Assembly: GCF_947654165.1 (NCBI RefSeq) | Contig: NZ_CANTKB010000004.1 | Span: 62,001 to 126,000, forward strand | Origin: an uncultured Blautia sp. | GTDB lineage: Bacteria; Bacillota; Clostridia; Lachnospirales; Lachnospiraceae | Length of the DNA: 64,000 bases | Reading direction: 5' to 3' | In this document: positions 16,582 through 26,419 of the stretch, in pieces | Numbering within the stretch: the first letter of the stretch is position 1 | Layout of the letters: each line of letters begins with the position of its first letter | Notes under the pieces: generated by a model | Databases searched by the model: none | What the model was told of the DNA's origin: nothing | What the model saw: the letters and a program-made list of their open reading frames with translations, nothing else | Program-made: the position numbers and the translations under genes

Positions 16582-18531
16582 ATGAAAAAAAGAGCAAAAT
16601 GGCTTGCTGTTGCATTGTCTTTAGCACTTACTTTAACCACAACTGCATGTGGCGGCGGTAAAGACAGCGGAAGCAAGGATGATGGCGGCAAAGGTGGAGA
16701 TTCCGCATCCACAGAAGAAATCAAAGACCTGGTTACTTGGGAAGTTGCTCTGAGAGAGATGGAAAGCGTATTCATCTTAGGTACTGAGATGGCAAACGAC
16801 CTGAATGTTCTGTGTAACACCAACGAAGGTCTTCTGGAAACAGATGCCAAAGGACAGTTAATTCCTGGTCTTGCTGAAAAATGGGGAACAGAAGACGGTG
16901 GTCTTACCTGGAAGTTTGAATTAAGAGAAGGTGTAAAATGGGTTGACCAGCAGGGTAATGAAAAAGCAGAATGTACTGCACAGGACTTTATTACAGGTCT
17001 TGAGTGGGTTATGAACTACCACAAAAATGCAGCAACAAATACTTCTATGCCTACAGCTTTAATTGAAGGTGCAGGTGACTACTATGAATATACAAAAGGA
17101 CTGTCAGAAGAAGAAGCAATGAACATTGACAACTCCAAATTCCTGGAAATGGTTGGAATTGAAGCTCCTGATGACTATACTTTGATTTATCACTGTGCAC
17201 AGAACGCACCATACTTTGATACAGTAGCTGTATCTGCATGTCTATATCCTCTGGCACAGGGATTTGTTGATGAAGTAGGTGTTGAAAATGTAAAATCCAC
17301 TGGTATTGAAGGACTGTGGTACAACGGACCTTATACTTTAACAGAGTACATCCAGGGAAATACAAAAACTTTGACACAGAACCCATTATACTGGGATAAA
17401 GATTGCAAACTTTTCGATACTGTAACCATCCGTATCGTAGATGATTTAACTGTTGGATATTCTCTCTATGAAGCAGGTGAAATCGATCACATCGATTTGG
17501 CTGAAGCAAACCTGAGAACTATCTACGAAGATGAAAGCAATCCGTTCCATGACCAGCTTGTAGAAAAGAACCCGAAGAAATTTTCTTATCAGATGCATTT
17601 CAACTATGCTAAGAATAATGAAGACGGATCCTTAGATGAAAACTGGAACAAAGCAGTAGCAAACGAAGCATTCCGTCAGGCTATCTACTACGGATTAGAT
17701 TTCACAACTTATATGGCAAGAACAAACTTTATCAACCCAATGCACTGTGAAAACAATGCATACACTATGAAGGGGCTTCTGTACTTCTCTGATGGTACTG
17801 ATTATGTAGATAAAGTAGCAGAAGGTCTGGGACTGCCGGAGTCTGATGGTAAAACACCAAGAAGATTAGATGCAGACAAAGCTCAGGAACTGAAAGCTCA
17901 GGCTATGGAAGAGCTGAAAGCTCAGGGTGTAACCTTCCCGGTTGAGATGGATTACTACATCAAAGCAGGTGCTCAGGATTCTCAGGATACAGCAACTGTA
18001 TTACAGCAGGCAGTTTCTGAATGCCTTGGAGATGACTTCGTAAAATTAAATGTTGGTACTTTCGTATCCAGTGTTACTCAGGAAGTTGTTGAACCAAGAC
18101 TTCAGTCCTTCATCATCAATGGATGGGGTGCTGACTACGGTGATCCTCAGAACTACTTAGGACAGGAAACATACGGTGAAGATACTGCTTACTATTCAGA
18201 ACACTATTCTAACATCAATGAAGCAAAAGATGAAAAACTCATTGCAACATACAAAGAGTTTACAGATCTGGTAAATGCAGCTAACGCTATTACAGATGAC
18301 TTGGATAAGAGATATCAGGCATACGTAGATGCAGAGGTATTTATGCTGAACCATGCACTTTCTGTTCCTGTTGTATACGAAGTTTCCTGGCAGTTGACAA
18401 AAGTAAATGATTACACAAGATCAAATGCTATGTTCGGTATCCAGAACTATATGTACAAAAACTGGGATACATCTGTAGAAGCCTATACTACAGAACAGTA
18501 TGACAAATTCGCAGAGGATTTTAGTAAATAA
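16582..18531 (+). CDS. oppA: oligopeptide ABC transporter substrate-binding lipoprotein (OppA family)
   Basis: A 649-residue family-5 solute-binding protein with a lipoprotein signal (LTLTTTAC followed by GGGKDSG, lipid attachment at about Cys23). The body shows the family-5 layout: LTWKFELREGVKWVD near residue 108, and a late QSFIINGWGADYGDPQNYL near 510. It binds peptides outside the membrane for import by OppBCDF. The length is greater than most OppA proteins (about 540-600). AAGGAGGG lies 12 nt before the start. Its stop codon shares one base with the oppB start (TAATG). Confidence 0.87.
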   Translation: MKKRAKWLAVALSLALTLTTTACGGGKDSGSKDDGGKGGDSASTEEIKDLVTWEVALREMESVFILGTEMANDLNVLCNTNEGLLETDAKGQLIPGLAEKWGTEDGGLTWKFELREGVKWVDQQGNEKAECTAQDFITGLEWVMNYHKNAATNTSMPTALIEGAGDYYEYTKGLSEEEAMNIDNSKFLEMVGIEAPDDYTLIYHCAQNAPYFDTVAVSACLYPLAQGFVDEVGVENVKSTGIEGLWYNGPYTLTEYIQGNTKTLTQNPLYWDKDCKLFDTVTIRIVDDLTVGYSLYEAGEIDHIDLAEANLRTIYEDESNPFHDQLVEKNPKKFSYQMHFNYAKNNEDGSLDENWNKAVANEAFRQAIYYGLDFTTYMARTNFINPMHCENNAYTMKGLLYFSDGTDYVDKVAEGLGLPESDGKTPRRLDADKAQELKAQAMEELKAQGVTFPVEMDYYIKAGAQDSQDTATVLQQAVSECLGDDFVKLNVGTFVSSVTQEVVEPRLQSFIINGWGADYGDPQNYLGQETYGEDTAYYSEHYSNINEAKDEKLIATYKEFTDLVNAANAITDDLDKRYQAYVDAEVFMLNHALSVPVVYEVSWQLTKVNDYTRSNAMFGIQNYMYKNWDTSVEAYTTEQYDKFAEDFSK

Positions 18532-19481
18532 TGTTTAAATATACAATCAAGCGACTGTTACAATCCGTTGTAACAGTCCTGGTTGTTGTAACTATCGTGT
18601 TTCTGTTAATGAGAATGTTACCGACAGATTACTTCTTTACAGAAGATCAGTTGATTAAACTCACACCGGAACAGAAACAGGAGCAGTTGCAGGCCGCCGG
18701 CTTATTAGACCCGGTTCCGGAACAGCTCGTCCGCTATTATGGGCAGGTTCTTCGTTTTGACTTTGGTGAGTCAAGAAGAATTCAGAGCGGCGTAGATGTT
18801 ACAAAGGTTATCGGTTCTAAATTTACAGTATCCATGAGACTGGGATGTATCGCATTGGTAATTGCCCTTTTTGTGGGTGTTATCATTGGTATTATCCAGA
18901 CTTTAAATAAGGACAGACTACTGGATCATGTAGGAACAGCCTATACCGTATTTGTAAATGCTGTCCCAAGTTTGGTTTCCTACTCCTTGGTATTGGTGTT
19001 TGGCTCGAAGGTGTTGGGACTTCCTCCGTTGTATTCTACGAGAAATGTTTCTGAATCTTCGATTTTGCCGATTGTATGTTTGTCCCTGGCTTCCATTGCC
19101 AGCTATGCATTATGGACTAGACGTTACATGGTAGACGAGCTGAACAAAGACTATATCAGACTGGCTCGTGTAAAGGGTATGTCTTCTGGTTCCATTATGG
19201 TAAAACACGTATTTAAGAATGCATTTGTACCGCTGGTACAGCAGATTCCGGCATCTTTCCTTTACACCATCGGTGGTTCTCTGTTGGTTGAGAGATTCTT
19301 CTCTGTTCCTGGTATGGGACCGCTTCTGACAGACTCCATCATCCGCTATGATGTCAATGTTGTTCAGACACTTGCCATTCTTTATGCTACACTTGGTATT
19401 TTAGGTGTATTTATAGGTGATATTTTGATGATGCTGGTTGACCCAAGAATTAAACTTACCGGAAGAGGAGGTACACGATAA
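18531..19481 (+). CDS. oppB: oligopeptide ABC transporter permease OppB
   Basis: A 316-residue permease of the DppB/OppB family: an N-terminal helix, a conserved periplasmic-type domain, five further helices and the EAA-like motif DYIRLARVKGMSSGSIMVKH at about residues 204-223. It pairs with OppC as the membrane channel. Both ends overlap neighbouring genes by one base (TAATG), so translation is coupled along oppABC. Confidence 0.88.
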   Translation: MFKYTIKRLLQSVVTVLVVVTIVFLLMRMLPTDYFFTEDQLIKLTPEQKQEQLQAAGLLDPVPEQLVRYYGQVLRFDFGESRRIQSGVDVTKVIGSKFTVSMRLGCIALVIALFVGVIIGIIQTLNKDRLLDHVGTAYTVFVNAVPSLVSYSLVLVFGSKVLGLPPLYSTRNVSESSILPIVCLSLASIASYALWTRRYMVDELNKDYIRLARVKGMSSGSIMVKHVFKNAFVPLVQQIPASFLYTIGGSLLVERFFSVPGMGPLLTDSIIRYDVNVVQTLAILYATLGILGVFIGDILMMLVDPRIKLTGRGGTR

Positions 19482-20407
19482 TGGATAACAAGAAGAATAA
19501 AGATGATCTGTTTCGCTTTGTCGAGTATTCTCCGGAAGCAGCAGAACGTACAGGTTATTCTGATTATTCTTATTGGAAATCTGTATTTCAGAACTTTTTT
19601 AAGAAAAAATCTGCAGTTGTTATGTCCTGTGTATTCTTTGCACTGGTTATCTTTTCCTTTGTAGCCCTGTGGATTGGCAAATATGACTATGCAGCTTTAA
19701 AGGCAGATTCTGCTCTGGCATTCCAGCAACCAAACAGTGAGTTCTGGTTTGGAACCGATAACTTGGGCCGTGACTACTGGTGCCAGGTATGGTATGCAGC
19801 ACAGGTTTCTATTAAATTGGCTTTGATTGTTGCCATAGGCGAATGTGTAGTTGGTGTAATTATTGGATGTCTGTGGGGATATGTACATCAGTTAGACCGT
19901 TTCCTGACAGAGGTTTACAACGTGATCAACAATATACCTATGATTATCTATATGACATTGATTTCTCTGTTAGTTGGTCAGAGTTTTACCACTATGGCAG
20001 TTTCTTTGATTGCTTTTGGATGGCTGACCATGGCAAGAAATGTTCGAAATCTGGTAATGATGTATCGTGACAGGGAGTACAATCTGGCTTCCAGATGTCT
20101 GGGAACTCCGGTTTGGAGGGTTCTTACTAAGAACATTCTTCCTTATCTCATTAGTATCATTATCTTAAGACTCGCACTTTCCATCCCGGCAACCATTGCA
20201 TTAGAGTCTACTCTGTCCTATCTTGGTCTGGGACTTGGAATTGAGACACCGTCACTTGGTATTTTGTTAAGAAATGCCAGAAACTACTTTTTGGAACGTC
20301 CGTATCTGCTGATTTTCCCGGCAGTCATAGTTTCTTTGATTACAATTACTTTCTATTTAGTTGGTAATGCTTTCTCAGATGCGGCTGATCCTAGAAATCA
20401 CGTATAA
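19481..20407 (+). CDS. oppC: oligopeptide ABC transporter permease OppC
   Basis: A 308-residue DppC/OppC-type permease. It has an N-terminal OppC_N segment with a membrane helix (about residues 45-68) and the FGTDNLGRDYWCQVW region near 90 (typical GTDxxGRD motif). The EAA motif is REYNLASRCLGTPVWRVLTK. It starts inside the oppB stop codon. Confidence 0.88.
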   Translation: MDNKKNKDDLFRFVEYSPEAAERTGYSDYSYWKSVFQNFFKKKSAVVMSCVFFALVIFSFVALWIGKYDYAALKADSALAFQQPNSEFWFGTDNLGRDYWCQVWYAAQVSIKLALIVAIGECVVGVIIGCLWGYVHQLDRFLTEVYNVINNIPMIIYMTLISLLVGQSFTTMAVSLIAFGWLTMARNVRNLVMMYRDREYNLASRCLGTPVWRVLTKNILPYLISIIILRLALSIPATIALESTLSYLGLGLGIETPSLGILLRNARNYFLERPYLLIFPAVIVSLITITFYLVGNAFSDAADPRNHV

Positions 20408-20424
20408 GGAATGGAGGACCAGTA

Positions 20425-21465
20425 ATGGCGAAAGAACCAATATTATCTGCTAGAGACGTGGAAATCCAGTTCAGTTTACGTGGAAAGCTGCTTACAGCTA
20501 TCCGTAAATGTTCCCTGGATTTATACGAAGGGGAAACCCTTGCAATCGTAGGCGAATCCGGTTCTGGAAAGTCTGTTTTTACCAAGTCTTTCCTGGGTAT
20601 GCTGGATGCAAACGGAAAAATTACAAATGGTTCCATTATGTATCGAGGAACCGATATTTCAAAGTATACAAAAGAAAAAGAGTGGAGAACCATCCGTGGT
20701 AAGAAGATTGCCATGGTTATGCAGGACCCTATGACGTCCTTGAATCCACTGAAAAAAGTTGGAAAACAGATTCAGGAAAGTATTGAACTGAATCAGGGAA
20801 TCAAAGGCGCTGAGGCCAAAAAGCTGGCTATGGAGATGCTGACAAAAGTTGGTATTCCTGATCCGGAGCGCCGCTATAATCAATATCCACACGAGTTTTC
20901 CGGCGGAATGAGACAGCGTGTTGTTATTGCTATTGCCGTGGCATGCCATCCTGAAATCTTAATCTGTGACGAGCCTACTACAGCTCTGGATGTTACCATT
21001 CAGGCTCAGATCCTGAACCTGATCCGTGAATTGCAGCGTGAGCTGAAAATGACTGTTGTTTACATTACTCATGACCTGGGTGTTGTGGCAAATGTTGCGG
21101 ATCGTGTAGCAGTTATGTATGCAGGACAGATTGTAGAGTACGGATTAGTAAATGAAATTTTTTATGACGCATGGCACCCATATACATGGGCGTTGTTATC
21201 ATCTCTTCCTCAGTTAGGGGTAAAGGGAGAGCCGCTTCCTACAATCGAAGGAACACCGCCGAACTTATTTAACACGATTAAAGGTGATGCGTTTGCACCA
21301 CGTAACAAACAGGCGCTTGCAATTGATTTTGAGGAGGAACCTCCTTTCTTCAAAATAACAGAGACACATCAGGCAAAAACCTGGTATTTAGATCCAAGAG
21401 CACCGAAAATCGAACAGCCGAAGGCCGTTAAGATGCTGAGGCAAAAAATGCAGGAGAGAGGGTAA
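20425..21465 (+). CDS. oppD: oligopeptide ABC transporter ATPase OppD
   Basis: A 346-residue ABC ATPase with Walker A GESGSGKS (about residues 43-50), Q-loop VMQDPMTSLNP, ABC signature FSGGMRQR, Walker B ILICDEPTTALD and the H-loop ITHDLG. A C-terminal oligopeptide/dipeptide extension follows (HPYTWALLSSLPQLG). Pairs with OppF. The ribosome site is GGAGGACC, 17 nt after oppC. Confidence 0.9.
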   Translation: MAKEPILSARDVEIQFSLRGKLLTAIRKCSLDLYEGETLAIVGESGSGKSVFTKSFLGMLDANGKITNGSIMYRGTDISKYTKEKEWRTIRGKKIAMVMQDPMTSLNPLKKVGKQIQESIELNQGIKGAEAKKLAMEMLTKVGIPDPERRYNQYPHEFSGGMRQRVVIAIAVACHPEILICDEPTTALDVTIQAQILNLIRELQRELKMTVVYITHDLGVVANVADRVAVMYAGQIVEYGLVNEIFYDAWHPYTWALLSSLPQLGVKGEPLPTIEGTPPNLFNTIKGDAFAPRNKQALAIDFEEEPPFFKITETHQAKTWYLDPRAPKIEQPKAVKMLRQKMQERG

Positions 21466-21473
21466 TAGTTGAT

Positions 21474-22403
21474 ATGGCAGAAAGAGAAAAGTTAATAGAA
21501 ATTAAAGATCTGCAGATTACCTTCGGCAGTGGAAAGAAGAAGTTTGTGGCAGTTGACCATGTAAATTTTGATATTTACAAAGGAGAGACATTCTCTTTGG
21601 TTGGAGAGTCTGGTTCAGGTAAAACCACTATCGGACGTGCCATTACCAGAATTAACCCTGTATCTGCAGGAGAGATTTTATTTAAGGGACAGAGAATTAC
21701 TGGAAAGATTTCCAAAGAACTGGACCTTGAAGTAATTAAAAAGTGTCAGATGATTTTCCAGGATCCAATGGCATCTCTGAATGAGCGTGCAAAAGTTGAC
21801 TATATTATCTCTGAAGGTTTGATTAACCATCATCTTTACAAAGATGAGAAGGATAGATATGAGAAGGTACAGGCAGCACTTCATGAAGTAGGATTACTTC
21901 CAGAGTTTGCTTCCCGCTTCCCTCACGAATTTTCTGGTGGACAGAGACAACGTATTGGTATTGCCCGTGCGTTGATTATGCAGCCTGAATTTATTGTAGC
22001 AGACGAACCCATTTCCGCACTGGATGTTTCTATCCGTGCTCAGGTATTGAATCTGCTCAATGAACTGAAGAAAACAAAAGGTTTAACTTATCTTTTCATT
22101 GCCCATGATTTATCTGTAGTAAGATTTATTTCAGACCGTATTGCAGTTATTCATAAGGGAAGAATCGTGGAATTGGCAGAATCAGAGGAATTATTCCTTC
22201 ATCCGTTCCATCCGTACACCAAGGCACTGCTTTCCGCAGTACCGATTCCGGATCCGGAACAGGAAAAGAATAAAAAACTTCTGGTATATGATCCTTCTAT
22301 CCATGATTACAGCACAGACAAACCAGTATGGGAAGAAATCCTTCCCGGACATTTTGTTTATGGTAATCAGAAAGAACTGGAAGAATACCGTAAAGAGATT
22401 TAA
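21474..22403 (+). CDS. oppF: oligopeptide ABC transporter ATPase OppF
   Basis: A 309-residue ABC ATPase with Walker A GESGSGKTT, Q-loop MIFQDPMASLNER, signature FSGGQRQRIGIARAL, Walker B FIVADEPISALD and H-loop IAHDLS. The C-terminal HPYTKALLSAVPIPDPEQE segment is the peptide-transporter extension. It follows oppD after 8 nt. Confidence 0.9.
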   Translation: MAEREKLIEIKDLQITFGSGKKKFVAVDHVNFDIYKGETFSLVGESGSGKTTIGRAITRINPVSAGEILFKGQRITGKISKELDLEVIKKCQMIFQDPMASLNERAKVDYIISEGLINHHLYKDEKDRYEKVQAALHEVGLLPEFASRFPHEFSGGQRQRIGIARALIMQPEFIVADEPISALDVSIRAQVLNLLNELKKTKGLTYLFIAHDLSVVRFISDRIAVIHKGRIVELAESEELFLHPFHPYTKALLSAVPIPDPEQEKNKKLLVYDPSIHDYSTDKPVWEEILPGHFVYGNQKELEEYRKEI

Positions 22404-22414
22404 AAGGAATGAAC

Positions 22415-22840
22415 ATGATAAAGAAAATTTGCACCATATTTCAAGATTATATGATTCGCCCCATGCTGTACCAGTGTGCGACAAAGATTTCAATTGCACT
22501 GGTACTGTGCCTGTTGTGGAATCGCTTTATTAACCGGGAACAGTATTATTCCATGGTGGAAAATGCCTTTTTTGTGGCCGGAGCTTTCTTTCTGGCTTTG
22601 GCCTGGTTCCAGTACCTGAGGCTGGACGGTGCCCGCATCCACCACTTGCTGGAGGAGAAAAAGGAAAAGAAAAAGAAGAAAAAACATCATTTTACCAAGG
22701 ATATTGTGGATTGTGCGGATGAGAAGATTATTCCATTCAGTGAACTGGCAGATGATGAGCGGATTGTGTGCAGATTTCTGGGGGATTTGCTCTGCGGAGC
22801 CTTGTTTATAATTCCCGCACTGATTGCATTAGCTTTCTAA
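22415..22840 (+). CDS. small membrane protein at the end of the oligopeptide operon
   Basis: A 141-residue protein with two N-terminal membrane helices (about residues 23-38 and 47-66), a very basic linker (EEKKEKKKKKKHH) and a C-terminal helix. I chose the ATG at 22415 because AAAGGA is 6 nt upstream; the in-frame ATG at 22409 abuts that site. Unrecognised family. It is 11 nt after oppF and before the terminator, so it is co-transcribed; a role in the transporter is only suggested by position. Confidence 0.7.
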   Translation: MIKKICTIFQDYMIRPMLYQCATKISIALVLCLLWNRFINREQYYSMVENAFFVAGAFFLALAWFQYLRLDGARIHHLLEEKKEKKKKKKHHFTKDIVDCADEKIIPFSELADDERIVCRFLGDLLCGALFIIPALIALAF

Positions 22841-22853
22841 ATGAAAAAATAAG

Positions 22854-22903
22854 AGGCTGCAAAGCCGGAGTATGGTATCATACCTCGGTTTTGCAGCCTT
22901 TTT
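22854..22903. terminator. bidirectional terminator between the opp operon and the GH20 gene
   Basis: AGGCTGCAAA (22854-22863) pairs with TTTGCAGCCT (22890-22899), with an inner stem CCGGAGTAT/ATACCTCGG. It is followed by TTTTT on the plus strand and preceded by AAAAAATAAG, giving a U-tract on the minus strand. It serves two convergent genes. Confidence 0.85.
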
Positions 22904-22919
22904 GTCTATCACTATTCAG

Positions 22920-24836
22920 TTAGATCGTGTCTACCAGATCACATCCGCTGATAATACGACTCCAGAGATTTTCTCTTAAAGCCACGTTATGGGAATGGGG
23001 ATAGGTTCTGTCTGTATCCCAGTAAGGCAGCCGTTCCTGTTCCAGTTCTTCCAGAGAAGAGATCTGTCCGTTAAGATATCCCTGAATTCTTCTTGCACAG
23101 GATCTCAGGCGGGAAGAGACTCCGCTGATCTTAATATCCATAAGTTCATATCCAAAAGGTTTTGCATCCTGCATCCAGAGGGTTTCTCTGGCCATGTGCA
23201 TATGTTCAAGATTCTCCAGAATCCTGGGGATAACTTCTTCACAGATGGAGGTTAAAGTGGATAAGTCTTTGGAATCATAAGCATGTTTCAGACGGATTCC
23301 CAAATCTGCTTTGTCTGCCAGTACCAGTGCAAGAGCGTGGTAGAATTGAAACAGATTCCTGTAAGGCTTTGAAGACAAGACATTTTCCAGTTTTTGTGCC
23401 AGGGTACGATAATAGGTTTTTGTGTCCACATTCTGGATGTGATAATCAAATATACCCAGCATGGCATCCTGATACAGCAGGTATTTAGAAGGATTGTCTG
23501 TAGCCAGATTGTTGCCTTTTCCCTGGAACAGTGCATCAAATTCATCCAGCAAAAGGAAACTGTCCAGGGATGCGTCTACACAGTCCCGGAAGTCCTGTGC
23601 CAGTGCTTCATAGGTGAGGTCCTCATGGAAACACAAATGGGCAAAAGCAATGAGACCGGGGTAAATAGCCTCCAGCGGTGTCTCAGCACCATTATCCATC
23701 CAGCCTGTTGCAAATACCTCCTGAATGTTCCGGGAATGACATGCTTTCAGACCTACTCGTGTACATTGGATGGCTTTTCCGTAGTTCGGAGCAATTCCGT
23801 TCCAGTTCCAGATGCCTCCTGCGAAAACAGTCCGGTCTGATAATTCCTTATGCACCCGGAACTGGTTTTCATATACAGCCGGATTCCAGTTATAATAATC
23901 CCAGTATACAAGTCCAAGACCGGAATCCGGTTTTTTCCAGTCAGATGTATCCGTGTTTTCATCCACTGCATAATAACCTTTTCCTGTATTGGCTGTGATA
24001 TACATATCACTCCACATCATAGGCTTCCAGCCAAGTTCTTTGCAGATTTCCTGCACCTTGCTGCTATGCTCCTGGATCAGTTCAGAGCTGTCCCGGTAAC
24101 CATTTTCTTTGAGATATTTTCCAAGTCCCAGAAAAACAGCCTCATCCATGCCGATATGGATGGTTTTGGTGCGGAAGCAGTCTTTCAGGGAAGTAAGAAT
24201 CTGTCGGATAAAGTCATATACTTTTTCAGAGCCCACCAGAAGAATGTCAGAACTGTCTTTCAAAGGTTCTGCTTCCGGCCATTTCAGAAAATTTCTTAAA
24301 TGAGCAAGGGTCTGGATGCATGGAATCAATTCAATACCGAAAAGAGCGGCATAATCATCCATTTCCCGTAATTCTTCCTGGGAATATCTTCCCCGGTAGG
24401 TACCGAAATAAGGAAGTCCTGGTACTTCATAAGTATCTTCTGTGTAAAGGAACAACTGGTTCATGCCGGCCTTCGCCATGATTTGAATGAGTTTTTTTAC
24501 AGACCGCACTGTGGCAACTGCGTTTCTGGAGCAGTCCAGCATAAAACCGTTTTTCGTAAAATAACAAGTTTCCTCCAGTTCAAAATCTTCCTCCGGGTGA
24601 TGAAGCAGATAGTTCAGACCTCTGAAAAAATGTGCCGGCTCCCGGCAGGTTATAGAACAGGAAGTTCCCTTCTTTGAGAGTGATAAATTGGAGTCAGAAG
24701 AGGAAAAATGAACATTTACCTGCATCTGTGAAAGCTTACTTGTGGCAGAAGATGCCTCTTTTACAAGGATATCAGCCGCCTGTTGTACTGCATTTGTTTG
24801 ATTGGAGTCCATGTCTCCGGTGTAAGTGATCATCAT
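22920..24836 (-). CDS. glycoside hydrolase family 20 beta-N-acetylhexosaminidase-like enzyme
   Basis: A 638-residue protein. An N-terminal GH20b-like domain is followed by a TIM barrel; the catalytic Asp-Glu pair is in HIGMDEA (about residues 231-232), and a WSDMY strand motif lies near 278. GH20 enzymes release terminal GlcNAc or GalNAc. There is no signal peptide, so it is cytoplasmic and acts on imported sugars. The start at 24836 is favoured by GGAGG 8 nt upstream; an in-frame GTG at 24845 overlaps that site. It lies 28 nt downstream of a MATE gene on the same strand. Confidence 0.83.
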   Translation of the reverse strand: MMITYTGDMDSNQTNAVQQAADILVKEASSATSKLSQMQVNVHFSSSDSNLSLSKKGTSCSITCREPAHFFRGLNYLLHHPEEDFELEETCYFTKNGFMLDCSRNAVATVRSVKKLIQIMAKAGMNQLFLYTEDTYEVPGLPYFGTYRGRYSQEELREMDDYAALFGIELIPCIQTLAHLRNFLKWPEAEPLKDSSDILLVGSEKVYDFIRQILTSLKDCFRTKTIHIGMDEAVFLGLGKYLKENGYRDSSELIQEHSSKVQEICKELGWKPMMWSDMYITANTGKGYYAVDENTDTSDWKKPDSGLGLVYWDYYNWNPAVYENQFRVHKELSDRTVFAGGIWNWNGIAPNYGKAIQCTRVGLKACHSRNIQEVFATGWMDNGAETPLEAIYPGLIAFAHLCFHEDLTYEALAQDFRDCVDASLDSFLLLDEFDALFQGKGNNLATDNPSKYLLYQDAMLGIFDYHIQNVDTKTYYRTLAQKLENVLSSKPYRNLFQFYHALALVLADKADLGIRLKHAYDSKDLSTLTSICEEVIPRILENLEHMHMARETLWMQDAKPFGYELMDIKISGVSSRLRSCARRIQGYLNGQISSLEELEQERLPYWDTDRTYPHSHNVALRENLWSRIISGCDLVDTI

Positions 24837-24864
24837 ATAAAACACCTCCGATTATAAAATAAAG

Positions 24865-26229
24865 CTAGGATTCCTGGTGAACACGGAAGAATTTTTTCTG
24901 TTCTCTGTAATAATACAGAATAAACAGAACCGTAGTCACTCCCCAGGAGATAGGATAACATAACAGGATACTGGTAACACCGGGATGCTTTGGCACTACC
25001 AGGAAAATCCAGAGAATCCGCAAAACACAAACGCCGCAGCAGGTCATGATCATAGGAACCAGCACATTTCCGATTCCTCGCAGGGCACTTGACAAAATTT
25101 CGATAAATACGAACAGTACATAGGACGGAACAATTAGGTGAATGATTTTCAGTCCGATTTCAATTACTTCCGGGTCAGTGGTGAAAAGCCGGAGCAAAAA
25201 TTTTCCGGAAAACAGCAAAACTGCGGTCACCAGAATCGTGGCAGCAAAGTCCAGGAGCAGACAGGTAGTAATGCTTTGCTTCATACGTTTGTACTTTCCT
25301 GCCCCGTAATTTTGCCCGATAAAAGTGGTAATCGCCACACTGAAAGCACCGGAGATCATCCAGTAAATAGCATCAATCTTTCCGAAGGCAGTGTAAGCTG
25401 CCATGGTGCTGGTTCCCAGGCTGTTTAAGGCGGTCTGTACGATCATGTTAGACGCATTGTACATGATAGACTGCAGTCCTGCCGGAAGACCGATGGTGAT
25501 GATAGAGACCAGCAGGAATTTGTGGAAACGTATCTGGGACGGCTCCAGGCGATACATATCCTTTGATTTCAGGAGTGTCCAGATAACCAGAACAGCACTG
25601 ACAGCCTGTGACAGAACTGTAGCAAGGGCTGCTCCGGCGACTCCCATATCCATACCGACAACCAGGAGAATATCCAGAAAAATGTTGATAAAACAACATA
25701 CGATCAGGAAGTATAGCGGTCTTGTGGAGTCACCTACTGCTCTTAAAATGGCAGAACCGACGTTATAAATAAATACGAAAATGATTCCGGCAAAGTAAAT
25801 ACGCATATAAACAATGGAATCACCGATGACATCAGCAGGAGTCTTTAAAAGCTCCATCATAAAAGGCGTCAGAGCAATCCCCAGGATGCTGATCAGTACG
25901 CCGCCCACAATGGACAGAGCTGCGGCTGTATGCAGAGTATCGTTCAGATCTTTCTGTTTTTTGGCTCCGTAGTAACGGGCAATGATGACAGTAGCACCGG
26001 AGGCAAGACCTACGAAAAAGTTTACTACCAGGTTTACGATCTGTCCCGTGGAACCGCCTACGGCAGCCAGAGCCTGTGTTCCTACAAAACGGCCTACCAC
26101 CACGGCATCGGCAGTATTATAAAGCTGCTGAAAGAGTGTTCCCAGCATGATGGGAAAGAAGAAGAGCAGAAGCTGTTTCCAGATGACACCTTCGGTGATC
26201 TGATTGGTGGATGTATTTTTTTGTTTCAA
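24865..26229 (-). CDS. MATE-family efflux transporter
   Basis: A 454-residue polytopic protein with the MATE pattern of about 12 helices in two halves (PIMLGTLFQQLYNTADAVVVG; GLPAGLQSIMYNASNMIVQ; AFSVAITTFIGQNYGAGK). MATE proteins export cationic drugs or metabolites using Na+ or H+ gradients. I prefer a TTG start at 26229 because a strong GAGGAGGG lies 8 nt upstream; the in-frame ATG at 26265 has no ribosome site. It is divergent from the racemase-like gene and followed by the GH20 gene. Confidence 0.85.
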   Translation of the reverse strand: MKQKNTSTNQITEGVIWKQLLLFFFPIMLGTLFQQLYNTADAVVVGRFVGTQALAAVGGSTGQIVNLVVNFFVGLASGATVIIARYYGAKKQKDLNDTLHTAAALSIVGGVLISILGIALTPFMMELLKTPADVIGDSIVYMRIYFAGIIFVFIYNVGSAILRAVGDSTRPLYFLIVCCFINIFLDILLVVGMDMGVAGAALATVLSQAVSAVLVIWTLLKSKDMYRLEPSQIRFHKFLLVSIITIGLPAGLQSIMYNASNMIVQTALNSLGTSTMAAYTAFGKIDAIYWMISGAFSVAITTFIGQNYGAGKYKRMKQSITTCLLLDFAATILVTAVLLFSGKFLLRLFTTDPEVIEIGLKIIHLIVPSYVLFVFIEILSSALRGIGNVLVPMIMTCCGVCVLRILWIFLVVPKHPGVTSILLCYPISWGVTTVLFILYYYREQKKFFRVHQES

Positions 26230-26419
26230 TGAAAAACCCTCCTCAGTTTGTTGCAATATTTCCATATCTTCATATATAGCACAGAGTTTTGAAAATGTCG
26301 ATATGGAAAAATAAAAATATAAAAAAGGGATTATTTTACAATTTTTTGGTGGGTATATGGTACAATGAACATACTAGATTTAATACAATAGTATGGGGAA
26401 AAAACAGGAGGTATTGATT

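Noticed and set aside
23394..24299. Overlapping plus-strand frames of 106-149 codons
   Set aside because: Shadows of the GH20 gene, which has intact catalytic motifs on the minus strand.
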